This document shows positions 30,799-41,234 of a stretch of DNA of 64,000 nt, in pieces. Position 1 is the first letter of the stretch. The number at the start of each line of letters is the position of its first letter. The stretch is from Hypsibius dujardini. Lineage: Eukaryota; Tardigrada; Eutardigrada; Parachela; Hypsibiidae. The notes beneath the pieces were generated by a model that worked only from the letters and a program-made list of their open reading frames with translations, was not told where the DNA came from and did not search any database. Location: NCBI GenBank assembly GCA_001579985.1, contig LRSR01012990.1:1-64000 (forward strand). The letters are read 5' to 3'. Position numbers and translations under genes: made by a program.

Positions 30799-31677
30799 AT
30801 GAACCAGATTGCCGCCCTTTTTGGTGTAATACTGCTGGGAATGGTCAATGCGCATAGAGGTACGGCATAGTCCATGTCTCTTTCTACCTTATAAACATAG
30901 ATGCGGCAGTTTGATAAAATGTCGTTACATTAAAATGGTTATTAGGGCAATACGGAGGATATGGATACGGTAGCCGACCAACGATTACCGGATACGGCGG
31001 TTGGAGCAGCCAGCTATACGGTGCCGGGGTGTATGGCGTATACGGACGGCCAGGAGGATACAACGGAGGTTACAACGGAGGATACAACGGAGGGTACAAC
31101 GGAGAGTACTACGGAGGGTACAATGGAGGGTACGGTGGAGGGTATAACGGAGGGTACAACGGAGGGTACAACGGAGGGTACAACGGAGGGTACGGTGGAG
31201 GATACGGCGTGGTGTACCCTGGAACATACGGTGGCAGTAGTCTCGGTCTTTATGGATCTCCGCTCAACAGCGGTGTATACGGCGGGAACAGCGGCAATCC
31301 CAGCAGTGGAACCTCAAGTGCCAATGCCCTTGGAGGTAAGTCTCACGAGTAGTTTTATGTTTCAATTCATTTGTCATGGAGATTGTACGCTTACATTCGT
31401 TGTTCGTTTAAGGAGGCTCTGCTGGTTACGGAACAATAAACACCGATAATACCGCATACTCGAACGGTGGGACAGGTCTCGCGCACGGAAGTATGGCAAT
31501 AAATATGATGTCACACCCGCTCGGATGAGGCAGCAAACCCAAACTGATACGGTGTCTGACATTGGGACGTTTTGTGTCATTTCAGGCACGAACGGTCAAG
31601 GATCTGGCCTCAATCTCTTTTCCGCAGCAAACACCAATTCCCAGACTACTCAAGGCCTTTACGGAAGCCGAATTTAA
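30799..31677 (+). CDS. D1: secreted Gly/Tyr/Asn-rich repeat protein
   Basis: Four exons by GT-AG sites: 30799-30859, 30946-31335, 31413-31490 and 31586-31677, giving 206 residues. Exon 1 encodes a signal peptide (MNQIAALFGVILLGMVNAH). Exon 2 encodes QYGGYGYGSRP, a WSSQLYGAGVYGVYGRP block, then a run of GGYN/GGYG units and VVYPGTYGGSSLGLYGS. Exons 3 and 4 encode a Gly/Ser/Asn-rich tail ending QGLYGSRI. An alternative reading through the third donor stops at MMSHPLG. Such secreted GY-rich proteins are known as cuticle, shell or antimicrobial-type proteins in ecdysozoans; which applies here is unknown. The mirror copy D2 has 20 more residues, all from repeat number. Confidence 0.85.
31056..31206. 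repeat. GGNTACAACGGA tandem repeat of D1
   Basis: 12-bp units encoding GGYN with occasional GGYG or GEYY variants. They also keep other frames open (Thr/Glu-rich forward, Arg/Cys/Thr/Leu-rich reverse), which are not genes. Confidence 0.9.
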
Positions 31678-32413
31678 AGCCGAATAGCGCCATCAGCTAT
31701 CTTTTTATGCTTTCCTTCAGATTTCATTCATGTTTTACGACTAGAACTGATTTTATTATAAGTTTGTACAGTGTACATTTGTACTGTACAGTTAACATAT
31801 CAGTTGTGCACTTACTGGTACTGAACAGTGCGAGAAATGTATAACACTGATCTGTTTTCACATTACCGTAAGTGTCGTAATTTAAAGTAGATAAGCTGGA
31901 TAAGCTGATACTAGTACGATACAACGTAATACAATGCTGATTATTCTCGGAATCTCGGCACGTGAACCGACGCCTATTCGTTAGCTCCTCAATGAACCTT
32001 TCCTCATACATATCGTAACGGTACCGACGCGGCCCTTGACTTTACGGACTAGTGAACAAAAAATTCAGCTAATAACTGCAGTGTAAACGCTATTTTTCCG
32101 TCTTTGGGATTTATCAACGCCATGGTGTAATACTTTCGTACGAGTTTTGCGCGCGTGACAACTTGTAAAGTATGACTAGCTTACTCCGGAAGAGGAAAAT
32201 ACGGTAGATGCATAGCTAGATGTGTACAATATACAGTGGTAAAATCTGTACAAGTAGCTCTTGATTGAATGCCAAATTTGGGTCCAAGACCTAGTAGCAT
32301 AATCTTTATGGTTTTAACCGCGCCATCTCGGCAGGTTAAATGCCCAACAGCGACCTAACTATTCAAATCTAAACTGAGCACAGGTAGCGATGCAACAATA
32401 CCAAGCAAACATT
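31678..32413. repeat. D-P intergenic region and start of P flank
   Basis: Inverted counterpart of 47.06-48.86 kb without the three MITEs present there, so this copy shows the empty sites. The P flank begins near 32,150. Confidence 0.75.
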
Positions 32414-32722
32414 AAGGGTATTCAAAGTTCGATTATGTGTGTCGATTATCTCGCTAATCAATTCGATGTTGATCTACGCCAGGACTCCTCCCACTCGTCC
32501 GATTGGTTCGTGTCAGTAACCCATTATTCGCCTAAAAATAGCAAAAAAAGCAGCGTGGCTGCTTATTTCTCAGTTATTTAAGACGCTAAATCGCACTGTC
32601 GTACGTACGGCAAAAAAACATTTGAACTTTCACAGAGGGAATCCTAGAATTTGCAGCTCCACGTTAATGCCACCATCTCTCATTGAAAAAAAAGTTGCCC
32701 TATTTTGAAAACTTTAGGTTAG
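32414..32722. other. Insertion between duplicated P-flank ends
   Basis: About 80 bp of P flank (GCCCAACAGCGACCTAA... to ...AGCAAACA) occurs on both sides, at 32,341-32,413 and 32,727-32,803. The 0.3 kb between is not found elsewhere in the window. It includes GTACGTACGGC and an A-rich stretch and has no clear coding content. Confidence 0.55.
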
Positions 32723-33672
32723 ATGCCCAACAGCGACCTAATTATTTGAATCTTAATTGACTTCAGGTAGCGATGCAACAGTATCAAGCAAACACTCTCT
32801 TTCGCATAATTATCAGTTAGGCGACACGATATCGCATGTAGCCGGGACCTTATTGGCTGGTTTTCTGGTAGAGTAGGTCATGTATGATTTAGCGTATCAT
32901 AATATAGCTATCGAAAAAGCGAGGTCAAACACCCGGTCGCAAAAACAACAATTCCAAGAATAAACGACTGCAGGTTCCAAACCAACGAAGACGAAAACTC
33001 CCTAAAACTTGAACTTTGTTGGGGTCCAATATAAGCTCCATTAATGATTGCAACTAGGAGGTTCTAAGCTCTCAAGGTTGGTCAAATTTGATGGAGAAAC
33101 TAATGTTTTTAGAAATTTTTTGAAATCTCGCGGCCCTAGAGATCAGGCCCCAACAGTAACACCCCTATACGTTTCAAAATGATAAGAGACGAGACGCAGA
33201 CGTTTTTGTTCAATCGTGAAAAAAATGCATTTCAACCCTGGTCCTACCATGAGAGATATTGGTTCCGGTTTGTAAGGACCCTAAACGAGTCACTGGGTCT
33301 TTTTCCATCATCTCTAAACCAGCAATTTTCCCAATGGAATAATATTTTTCGCAGCGTGATATGATTATAATGTAGTCATGATTGGTCTATTTTCAATCAG
33401 AATTCGTTCTCATTTTGGCCTTGTTGGAATAGCGTCGCAAACTCAGATAAATACTTTAATGATATCGGCGTGTAATGGCATAAAAGAGAGTTAAATGCAC
33501 ATTTCCCTTCTGGGCGAATACCTTTGCTTTGCTTACAAAAGCAAGTTAGGTTACTTTCTGCTACCGCACACTGAGGTCATTGTGCTCTTTGCTGATGTTG
33601 AGTCTCCGAATCGAAAAGTGCGCTTGTATAACGTCCACCAATTGCTGAGTAGGAAAGACTCGCATAATCGAC
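32723..33672 (+). repeat. P upstream flank of the intact plus-strand gene
   Basis: Contains the elements shared by all P copies: ACGACTGCAGGTTCCAAACC, TTGGGGTCCAAT, a GGTCCTACCATGAGAGATATTGG motif and GTCCACCAATTGCTGAGTAGG just before the start. The promoter should lie in the last few hundred bases; no TATA box is evident. Confidence 0.6.
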
Positions 33673-36600
33673 ATGTATGAAAATCGACTGAGTGTTCAGC
33701 CGGCACTAGTGCTGGGTTTGTCCACCGTGCTGCTGATGATCACTTCTGACTTCCGGGTCCTCCACAGTTTCCCGCTTGATGGAAGGTCCGCCGTTGTGGT
33801 GTTTAATGAAGACATCGGGATTTATCTCGTTTGCCGAGGCAACATCTCGACACCAGTTGTGTTGAATGCGTCATTGCATGATCTCCAACACAATGCGAGC
33901 CGATGGACGAGCAAAGTGAGTCTTGACAGTGGCCACGCCATTGATTTTATGATCTTCCCTAATTAAGGAAAAGGTATTTAAAAGGCTGATGGTGCTGCTG
34001 AAAATCCGTCTTGTACTATAGAGTAATGACAATATTGGTTGCCTATTACGGATCATTGAATTTGACCCCCTAGTAAACCTGTTGAGTAGCTAATTCCTCC
34101 GCATTTTAAGGCAAGTAGAGTCCCGACGTAATACAAATATGTTCACTGTTTCAGACAGTCAATTTCTGCGACGACTTTTATCAGGCTAACAGTCAAGATG
34201 GATTTCATCCACATCTTGTGTACTTTCGAAAGCAGATAATGGGCGGAATGGCCATCACCATCGGCGTAAGCTCGACTGCTATAACATTCACGCCTGTCAA
34301 TGAAACCCACTTACTCCAACCGTTCGGCCCCTGGGAAACTGCGGAACAAGAAATGCTTTTATTAAAGGCTACCCAAGGATGTCCGATGTTCTCATCTTTT
34401 AAGACTGGAACTGGACGGACTGGCCGAATAATTTACAAATTCAGGAGCGGGAAGCAAGACTTTGCCGTAGTGACTGAGTTAGCGCAACAGGGGGGAACCG
34501 AGTCAGGCATAAATTCCATAGTCGGCGGTACTGGTCTTTTCCTCATGACAAACCGTTGTGAAGGCCAAGAACTGATTGCGTTGACCTGCAACTGCCATGG
34601 ACACCCACCTCTTCTGATGAACGCGACCGCTGCAAATGCTGAATTCGATAATGGTCAATTATTGCTTTACGTGGCATTTGTTTCGTCCGTACCGGATCAA
34701 CTGTCAACGAAGAGCCGGTTCGTTTGTAGTTTTGATATATTCAATGTCTTGAATACCACTGCCGGTGGATTCGATGCAGAACAAAAGTCCCTTATCCCGC
34801 GGCAGAAGCTGTGCACGGCAGTCTTTTCTGAAGGCCATGTGGCGGAAATTCTTGCTACCCGCATTGACGCTCAAATCATCATTCTGTACCGAAATCAGCA
34901 CACCGTTTATCTCTTGAGTCAGGTTTGGTGCAAATGCTAGTGGTTTGCCGTGTTCACCTGTAGGAAGGGTCTCCTTATTCCCCTCCTAGGTGCAGAGCCG
35001 TGTGAAGCAGCCCTCGTTTACATTTTTCACGAGCGAAAACAGCAAAATCCGCGCGATGGCCATAAGCAACAAGAATGTCGCGGTTGACATTTTGACAGAG
35101 GAAAAGGTACGTTTGGAGATGGCAGAAGCTTTAGAAAAGATGAAGAACAAATGAAACAAATTCCACGAGCCATTCTGGGCTTCCACAGTGTCAAATAGAA
35201 CGAAAAAACAATGGTAGGGGAAGGAAACCAAACAAAAGGAACAAAGTGAACAAATCGAATAAAGAAACAAAGATAACCAACGTGGAGCTTAAAAAAGAAA
35301 TATTTAGTTGAAATTACACTGGACATCCTGGGCTAGCGTGTTAAATGGAACATCAATCATGCTCCGATTTAAATGGAACACGAACAAATACGAATCAAAC
35401 GTTATCAAACGTGACGGTTCCACCTGCTCCATTTAAGCACAAGTCTAGTCTAGTTTTTCCGGATCGATTGCAGATTGCTCCCCCATCCCCCTTGAAGGTT
35501 GCGGCGGTCAACCCAACCTCACTCGATCAACAATAGCTCCAAACTAATGACAGCACAGAACTATAGAAGGCGTGATGTTGATTCTATCCTGTCTTCTAGC
35601 TTGTACGTCTTCCTTTGAACTCCTGTTCATCTTATTCGACGTGTGATCAATGTATGGTCGCAAGGATGGATAACTGCGGATGGTGTATTCTAGAGAATAA
35701 GTAATGTGCCCTAATGTGCAATCAAATTGGTTCTATTTATAATAAGCTTTTATTAGGTGCACAATTCGTCAGACATGTTTCCGCCTTAACATCACCCTGA
35801 CCGACCAACGTAATTTTTGGCTGAACGCACATCGGGGAGTACGAGCAAGCTCATGCCCAACTATTCGGCACATGCACAGCAGCTTCTATGCCTCCGTCCG
35901 GACGTCGTCTAAGACCGACCATCTGGTTAGTCACCGTATATTGTTTATAAAAAACTCACTCATACAGATGGATGGACTAAGATAAAATGGATGGATGGAC
36001 CGGGTTCGGCAATGCTTTTGAGGCAAACACAGAACCGCCATTTCTCAGTCATAACTGATCCCATTGCCTCAAATGTTTTTTCTTACAACGCCTGTCCATG
36101 TCATGAGCATCCACTACAGGCCAAAAAACGAAATTGAATTTACACCCCGAAAATTACAGACAAAATCAATGACAGATCCAATCTCATTAATGGCCCAGGT
36201 CACACCTTCATTTGCTACCAAAAACATAATTGGTTCCGGAAAACCGAAACCTATTTCAGATAGCCCGCCACAATTAAGCAACGAAAAAAAAGTTTCATGA
36301 GACGGGTGCCTTTACGAGAGATACAGTGCCCAAAGTTTCAGTTTAGTTACTGAAGATTTACATGGGGAAACTAAATTTACCAAGGGTACCACTATTGTCC
36401 CACCCTTCTCCCACTCTTTCATTATAGTCCCACCATTTCCGTTTTCTTCCTGAAGCATACCGGTTTTTGAGATCTTTCGCTGCCGCAATCTTTGGTTGGT
36501 AAAGCTGCTCCGCTTCTTGGGAGCATGTCTGTTCCGAATCGGAATTCGAAATTCGGAAATTTCAGTCATTCCATCAATCAGTAATATATCTTCTAAATAA

Positions 36601-37958
36601 TCAAGTATCTGGTGACGTCTTGGAGGTCATTTTTTATTGTATTTTATTAAAAACATTAAAAGAGTGGGACCATAGTGAAAAGGGTGGCACTATAGTGATT
36701 TCCATTTACTAAACTAATTTGAACTAAAATCGAACATAAATTTGTTTAGTTAGAACTAAAACCGGAATTGCGAAACCGTAACACTTCTAATCAACCAAAG
36801 CTTCGGTGAATAAAATTTTAATTAGTTGAATAACTTTATTCTTGCATCCCCACTCGTATCGTATTTCACAATACCTGGGTCTATGCTCTGCAGGTAAAGC
36901 TAACCCTGGCTCGATATCCAGACTTTGGCATATTCAATTTGGTCGTGATATGTGTTTTCCCCCGCCGCGAGAACCACAAGGAAAGCGATCAGACCCTACC
37001 GGTGTGGTATGTCACGACGAACGATCACCCCGTCATTGAGTGTCCCATACCGGTAAGACTGCGCTCGAGCATCTGGCTCAGCCCGGGGCATCCATTCTAC
37101 GACCACCAAACAGTTCTAATCCAAGTGACGGACGGTCAACAGTCCAGTACTATTGCCACCGTTTCCATGATAGTTTACAAGAGTTGTGATCAGCTCAGCT
37201 GCAGCGAATGCCTATCCCTCTATCCGACCTGCGGATGGACATTCCGAAATGGAACAGTCATGTGCCGCTCCAGAGATAACAACACTACACAAATGGTGAC
37301 ATGCGAGGCACCCGATGCAACGGGAAGAACTCCGGCTGCGGACTCTATAGATAGCATTAAGCCAGTAGTGCTAGAAAATAATCCCACTCATGGTCCATTG
37401 GCTGAGGAGACCGTTATACGGTTCACCGGTCAAAACTTGCTAGGGACTCTTGCAGTGTTTGTCGGGAAGGATGAATGCGTCATCATCAGCCGCGATAGTT
37501 CCTCATTAAACTGCAGCATTCAACCCGATGCTTCGGTTTACGAAATCGGCAATGTGACGTTGTATATCGCAGATACGATAAAGGGGGAGCTGCGCTGTAA
37601 GAACTGCAGCTTCGCGTTTACGGGAAAACGTTGGAAAGCGCTGTCAACCGTTGTGCCGGGATTCCCGCTAGGAACGGACCAAGAGCTGATCAAGGTAGAC
37701 GAAACGAACTCGGGAACCATTCTCGTTGGATCTATTGGTGGAGCGGTTTTGGCAGTTTGCTGCTTTTTTTCATGGACCATTTGGCAGTCTTACCGGAAGT
37801 CAAAAAAGATTAAGATCGACATCGAACGTCGGAGGAAGAGAGTGTCACAACGATTGCGCCAGCAGGATCTGTGTTCACTGTGCGAGAATGTTCGATCTGT
37901 TATGTTATGTTATGTTAAATCTTCACCCTTAACGAACGGCAAAGGTAATAAATCGTGA
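33673..37958 (+). CDS. P1: truncated plexin-like receptor (sema-PSI-IPT-TM, no GAP)
   Basis: Four phase-0 exons: 33673-33915, 34155-34922, 34991-35107 and 36894-37958, giving 730 residues. A signal peptide (about 1-30) is followed by a sema-like ectodomain with paired cysteines (NRCEGQELIALTCNCHG; FVCSFDIFNV). Next are a PSI module at about 474-505 (CDQLSCSECLSLYPTCGWTF), an IPT module at about 530-625 (GPLAEETVIRFTGQNL; CKNCSFAFTG) and one membrane span at about 649-673. The juxtamembrane RKSKKIKIDIERRRKRV resembles that of plexins. The RasGAP domain that makes up the plexin cytoplasm is missing; the tail is under 60 residues. The last residues (LCYVKSSPLTNGKGNKS) come from a junction with D-E intergenic DNA and differ from P2. 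It may be a decoy or adhesion receptor, by inference. Confidence 0.8.
35925..36300 (+). repeat. 0.4-kb dispersed repeat, copy 2 (P1 intron 3)
   Basis: Second copy of the repeat at 11,428-11,850, about 85-90% alike, inside the long third intron of P1. Confidence 0.65.
36331..36712. mobile_element. Possible foldback element in P1 intron 3
   Basis: GTCCCACCCTT/CCCACTCTTT motifs at the left recur inverted at the right (AAAAGAGTGGGACCATAGTG, AAGGGTGGCACTATAGTG), and both sides carry GTTTAGT. The corresponding intron of P2 lacks it. Ends and target duplication unresolved. Confidence 0.4.
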
Positions 37959-38039
37959 ATGAAACCGCGGCACCTGAACACCGGACAAAGTAGAGAACTT
38001 CTCCACCCAGCTCAAAAACCGACATGGTGCTCTCTACCA

Positions 38040-38210
38040 TTTTCTCTACCCGCCCCCCTCTGGTTGACCTAACCAATGAATGGTCTCTGGGCCAACTCCA
38101 GCGTGTTTTGTATTCTGATGAACTGAGGTTGCTGTTGTGGAGAAGTGTCAAACCGCAGGAAGGAGAAGCCGAAATTCTGCGTCTCCCGCACCCGATTGAC
38201 CATCCATTGA
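38040..38210 (+). CDS. LVDLTNEW exon, copy 2 (partial gene)
   Basis: Reads PPLVDLTNEWSLGQLQRVL, LLLWRS, KPQEGEAEIL and HPIDHP. It is the counterpart of 7,535-7,690 and again follows the D-E intergenic copy (here at the 3' end of P1). The frame runs straight into the remains of the C3 gene, so the original 3' side is lost. Not recognised. Confidence 0.35.
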
Positions 38211-38530
38211 GTCCCAGGTAGCTGATCATCAGCGCTCACGCCAAGAGGCAAAGAACGCCAACAATTGTAGCAGTTTTACATCAAGGTCGTGCGATTACGT
38301 TCACTTTCCTGCCTTGCATTGCCCGGATGAGTCGGATTGAAACGGTCCAACAATTTCAGTGGAGACATCGTGCGACACATTTAATCGTGGAGACAGACAA
38401 GTGACACCTCACCTCACAGGCATTTGCTATATCATTGTCATTTCGGCTCCCAATCGAGAGGCGTGCAACCGGAAAGCGCGTCACTCCATATCAACACAAT
38501 AAGATATGAAAGCGACTAGTTATCAACAAT
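38211..38530 (-). pseudogene. C3: gutted copy of C gene
   Basis: Keeps the membrane-span region (GGTAGCTGATCATCAGCG to TCACTTTCCTG) and the first codons (MSPLKLLDHFNPTHP), but the signal/stalk region between them is deleted. Upstream sequence (TAATCGTGGAGACAGACAAG) is as in C1 and C2. Confidence 0.75.
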
Positions 38531-38737
38531 GGAAATACCCAAACTTCGGAAATGGTTACAATGAGATATAGAAGTGAAAGTGATTTCGGGAGAAATCAGA
38601 GATGCGGCTAAAAGAGACGAGTAGGGAGTGGTAAGACATGATCGGTGAACGTCGATGAGACCGACCATCGGAGAACGGATGCGCGCATCATTAGCATTAG
38701 TTAAGTGTCCTTATTTTCAATTATTCTGGAGACGCGA
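38531..38737. other. C3-foldback spacer
   Basis: From 38,620 it matches 7,790-7,905 (GGGAGTGGTAAGACATGATCGG). The rest is unassigned. Confidence 0.5.
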
Positions 38738-38866
38738 GGTTTAAAAACCAGTCGTTACAGTAGCAATGCTTTCGAAAGAAGTTGTAGCGGCCAGTTTCCT
38801 TAATTTTTTATAGCTTTGCAGAAACTTTTTGTCGCGAAAAAAATCGTTAATGACTGGTTTTTACAT
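38738..38866. repeat. Conserved foldback element, copy 5
   Basis: GGTTTAAAAACCAGTCGTTA ... TTAATGACTGGTTTTTACAT with the shared loop. Confidence 0.7.
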
Positions 38867-39151
38867 CTTGTATCTCACTAGTTTTCCTCATTCGATTTGA
38901 TGGAGGGATGGTTCAAATTATCACGTGATTTACGCGGTATTCCGAAAAGATTTTTATCAGACATTTGTGACCGGAAATGAAATTCAAGGGATCATGTATA
39001 ATGGCACAATGCGCGCATTTTGAGAGCTTAACAAAAGTGGGAGCATTGTCATTTCGATACTTTCAGAAGCCCTTTCAATGGAGAAGGGAATCACAGTCGA
39101 CAGATGAAAAAAAGAGAAAACAGTAATTGCTTTATATTCGCGGCCAGACGG

Positions 39152-40389
39152 TCATTCAGTTTCGAGCAGCGCGTTAGTAGCCACCACGCTCCGCATCGGT
39201 GCAGTCGCACCGACGGCAATAATTCCGTCATTGCCTAATAAGGCTTCGGCAGCATGGTTGTAGTGAATAGGATCGGGCTGCCTGTTGTTGCGGTCGCGCC
39301 AACAAAGATATAACAACGCGCCAACAATGCACCCGATGGCCACAAGAACAAGAACGGCGAAAAAGCCAACCACCACTTTTACAACCAAGCCGTCATTGGA
39401 TTCTGGAGCTGGTATTCCACCCGTTTGAGGTGAAGTCATTGAAGCTGGAGAGGATGTCAGCATGGTGGTCATGTCGGTTGGCGCATTAGTTGTGGTATTG
39501 GTGGACGGTGATGTTTCCGATACCGCCGCGGTCACGGGCATCGGACTGGTTTTATCTCCGTAAACCAGTTCAAATCCGCGAGAACAGTTGCGAGAAGAGA
39601 CCAGGGAGCTGCAGCAGTAGATGTTAGCGCTGACTGAGACGTTTTCCAGCCGCACCATTGGGTACAAGTACCCTGGCGGAAATGCCGTTGCATTGTCCTG
39701 TAAGTAATTTTAAGATCAAGCTTTTGAATTTAAATTAAAAATCAGCTCATGACAAAGTCTGCTGTTTAATTAAATTAAAAATGATTTAATTAATTCAAAA
39801 AAGTTTTTAATTAATCATCTTTAATTTAACTGGCAATACAAAACGACGTTTTGCGGTTTTTTAAATTAATTCTAAATTATATTCATTTACATTAAATTAC
39901 AAATCCACACGTAAAAAGGCGTCTGATTTTGAATTAAATAAATAATAATTTATTTCAAGATATAAAGCGTATGCTGGCCAATTTCAATCTCTATTTAAGT
40001 TAATCCAAAAACAACTCTACCTGCGGGTTCTCCCCGGATATTTCTTGGCTGTTCTGGTTAATATAAATGTCCGTGGTGTTTTTGAGCTGTGTCAACGATA
40101 TACTCTTCGCGTTGCAGAAGTAAAAGGTGTATCCGTGCTGACATACCAGGTGCAAATAGAAGTTATGACCGACCGGAAATGTGTGATCTTCCTCCTGGAA
40201 GGAGACCAAAGCGTAGTCTATCACCTGCCTGATGTGTTTCTCGTCTTGTTTCGATCTTGAGCCAGCTTTTTCCATTTCATCGCAACTGATTGTGGGAGAG
40301 GTGGAATTCGTGGTTAGAACGGGTTGGAGAGAGAGCATTGCAGTCATCGATATGGTGGTAATCATGATCAAAGGATGGTGACTTTTCAT
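39152..40389 (-). CDS. B5: intact B family membrane protein, most diverged copy
   Basis: Exons 40389-40021 and 39697-39152 give 304 residues, with donor CAG|GTAGAG and acceptor CTTACAG in phase 0. The signal peptide (MKSHHPLIMITTISMTAMLSLQ) is followed by SCDEMEKAGSRS, a shortened ectodomain with VCQHGYTFYFC, then FPPGYLYPMVRLENV, NIYCCSSL and RNCSRGFELVYGDKT. The stalk (SETSPSTNTTTNAPTDMTTM) leads to a membrane span (VVVGFFAVLVLVAIGCIVGA) and a longer 65-residue tail containing CWRDRNNRQPD and ending ALLETE. It sits at the centre of the large palindrome, between the two whole P genes. Family function unknown. Confidence 0.75.
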
Positions 40390-40663
40390 TTTAAAAAAGA
40401 TATTCTGTTAGGATAGCGTTTTTAATGAAGGAACGCAGTAGTTGAGGAAAAGTATTTGGATTTTTACGAAGGATGAAAGAAATTTTATGATTGCGCCACG
40501 CAGTCTGGCAGAGCAAACGGTGCAACACCTTTCCTTTGCATGTGTACGTAGAAGAAAGTTCCTTCAAGTTAAGGGCGACAATACGTCCAACCTTCAACTA
40601 ATGCAGAGGAAATGTGTATTCTCAGGTTTGTACTTACTGCTGTTAAGAGGTGATGAGTAACGG
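40390..40663. other. B5 upstream region
   Basis: The first part matches the region upstream of B1. The remainder is unassigned and should contain the B5 promoter. Confidence 0.4.
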
Positions 40664-40840
40664 ATGAGTCTCCAGAATTCGAACTGTTATCCAGCTTTCC
40701 ATGGTCGTATTATCGTGTTACCTCACACATTCGCCGATAATCTTCGTGAAAGAAAGTCCAAAGGTAAGTTTGCCTTTGGACATTCTTTCCGCTTTGCTCT
40801 GGCGAACTACAAAATGATGTTCCTGCATGTTCATCCGTAG
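40664..40840 (+). CDS. Small ORF with hairpin, uncertain
   Basis: ATG at 40,664 opens a frame of 58 codons (MSLQNSNCYPAFHGRIIVLP, then HTFADNLRERKSKGKFAFGH) to TAG at 40,840. Inside it is a perfect hairpin, GTCCAAAGG...CCTTTGGAC, whose loop holds a donor-like GGTAAGT. The stop lies in an acceptor-like CATCCGTAG, so a spliced form is also possible. No homologue recognised and no duplicate in the window. Low confidence. Confidence 0.2.
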   Translation: MSLQNSNCYPAFHGRIIVLPHTFADNLRERKSKGKFAFGHSFRFALANYKMMFLHVHP

Positions 40841-41234
40841 GCGCTGCAGCGACAATTCCTTCTAGAAACGGGTTCTAGGCTTTACCGTGATGAAACTGTC
40901 CTCTGGTACATGCCCTGGTAGATCCCTGACGTTCTAAACTTGGCAGTGACGTCCAGACTGCGCCTCGTGGGTAGACGGACTTTTGACGGAATGGCGGAAG
41001 ACTCAGGGTTAGTTTGATATCTTTATTAAATCGACACACAATTATTCTCGTTCCGCGCTTATAGGCAGGACAATAAAATCAAAAGAAAAAACGAAGTTCT
41101 AAACACGTAGTACTAATAATAATTTAATGATAAGATAATGATAGCCATGACGACAGCGATTTTCCGATTCCAAATATCCGATTCCAAATATCCAATTCCA
41201 AGTATCCGATTCCATTGACACCACACACTGTACA
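40841..41234. other. P2 3' region
   Basis: No gene. AATAAA (minus strand) at 41,022-41,027 is about 210 bp after the P2 stop and is the likely poly(A) signal. TCCGATTCCAAATA units repeat at 41,162-41,215. Confidence 0.5.
41022..41027 (-). terminator. Likely poly(A) signal of P2
   Basis: AATAAA on the minus strand about 210 bp downstream of the P2 stop codon. Confidence 0.4.

Noticed and set aside
30985-31227. Antisense frame of Arg/Cys/Thr/Leu repeats and forward Thr/Glu/Gly-rich frame over D1
   Set aside because: The 12-bp repeat keeps several frames open. Splice sites, signal peptide and the mirror copy support only the GGYN frame.
37538-37780. Antisense frame over P1 exon 4, also at 41,446-41,688
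   Set aside because: It is the shadow of the conserved IPT/membrane region and has no start context or splice support of its own.
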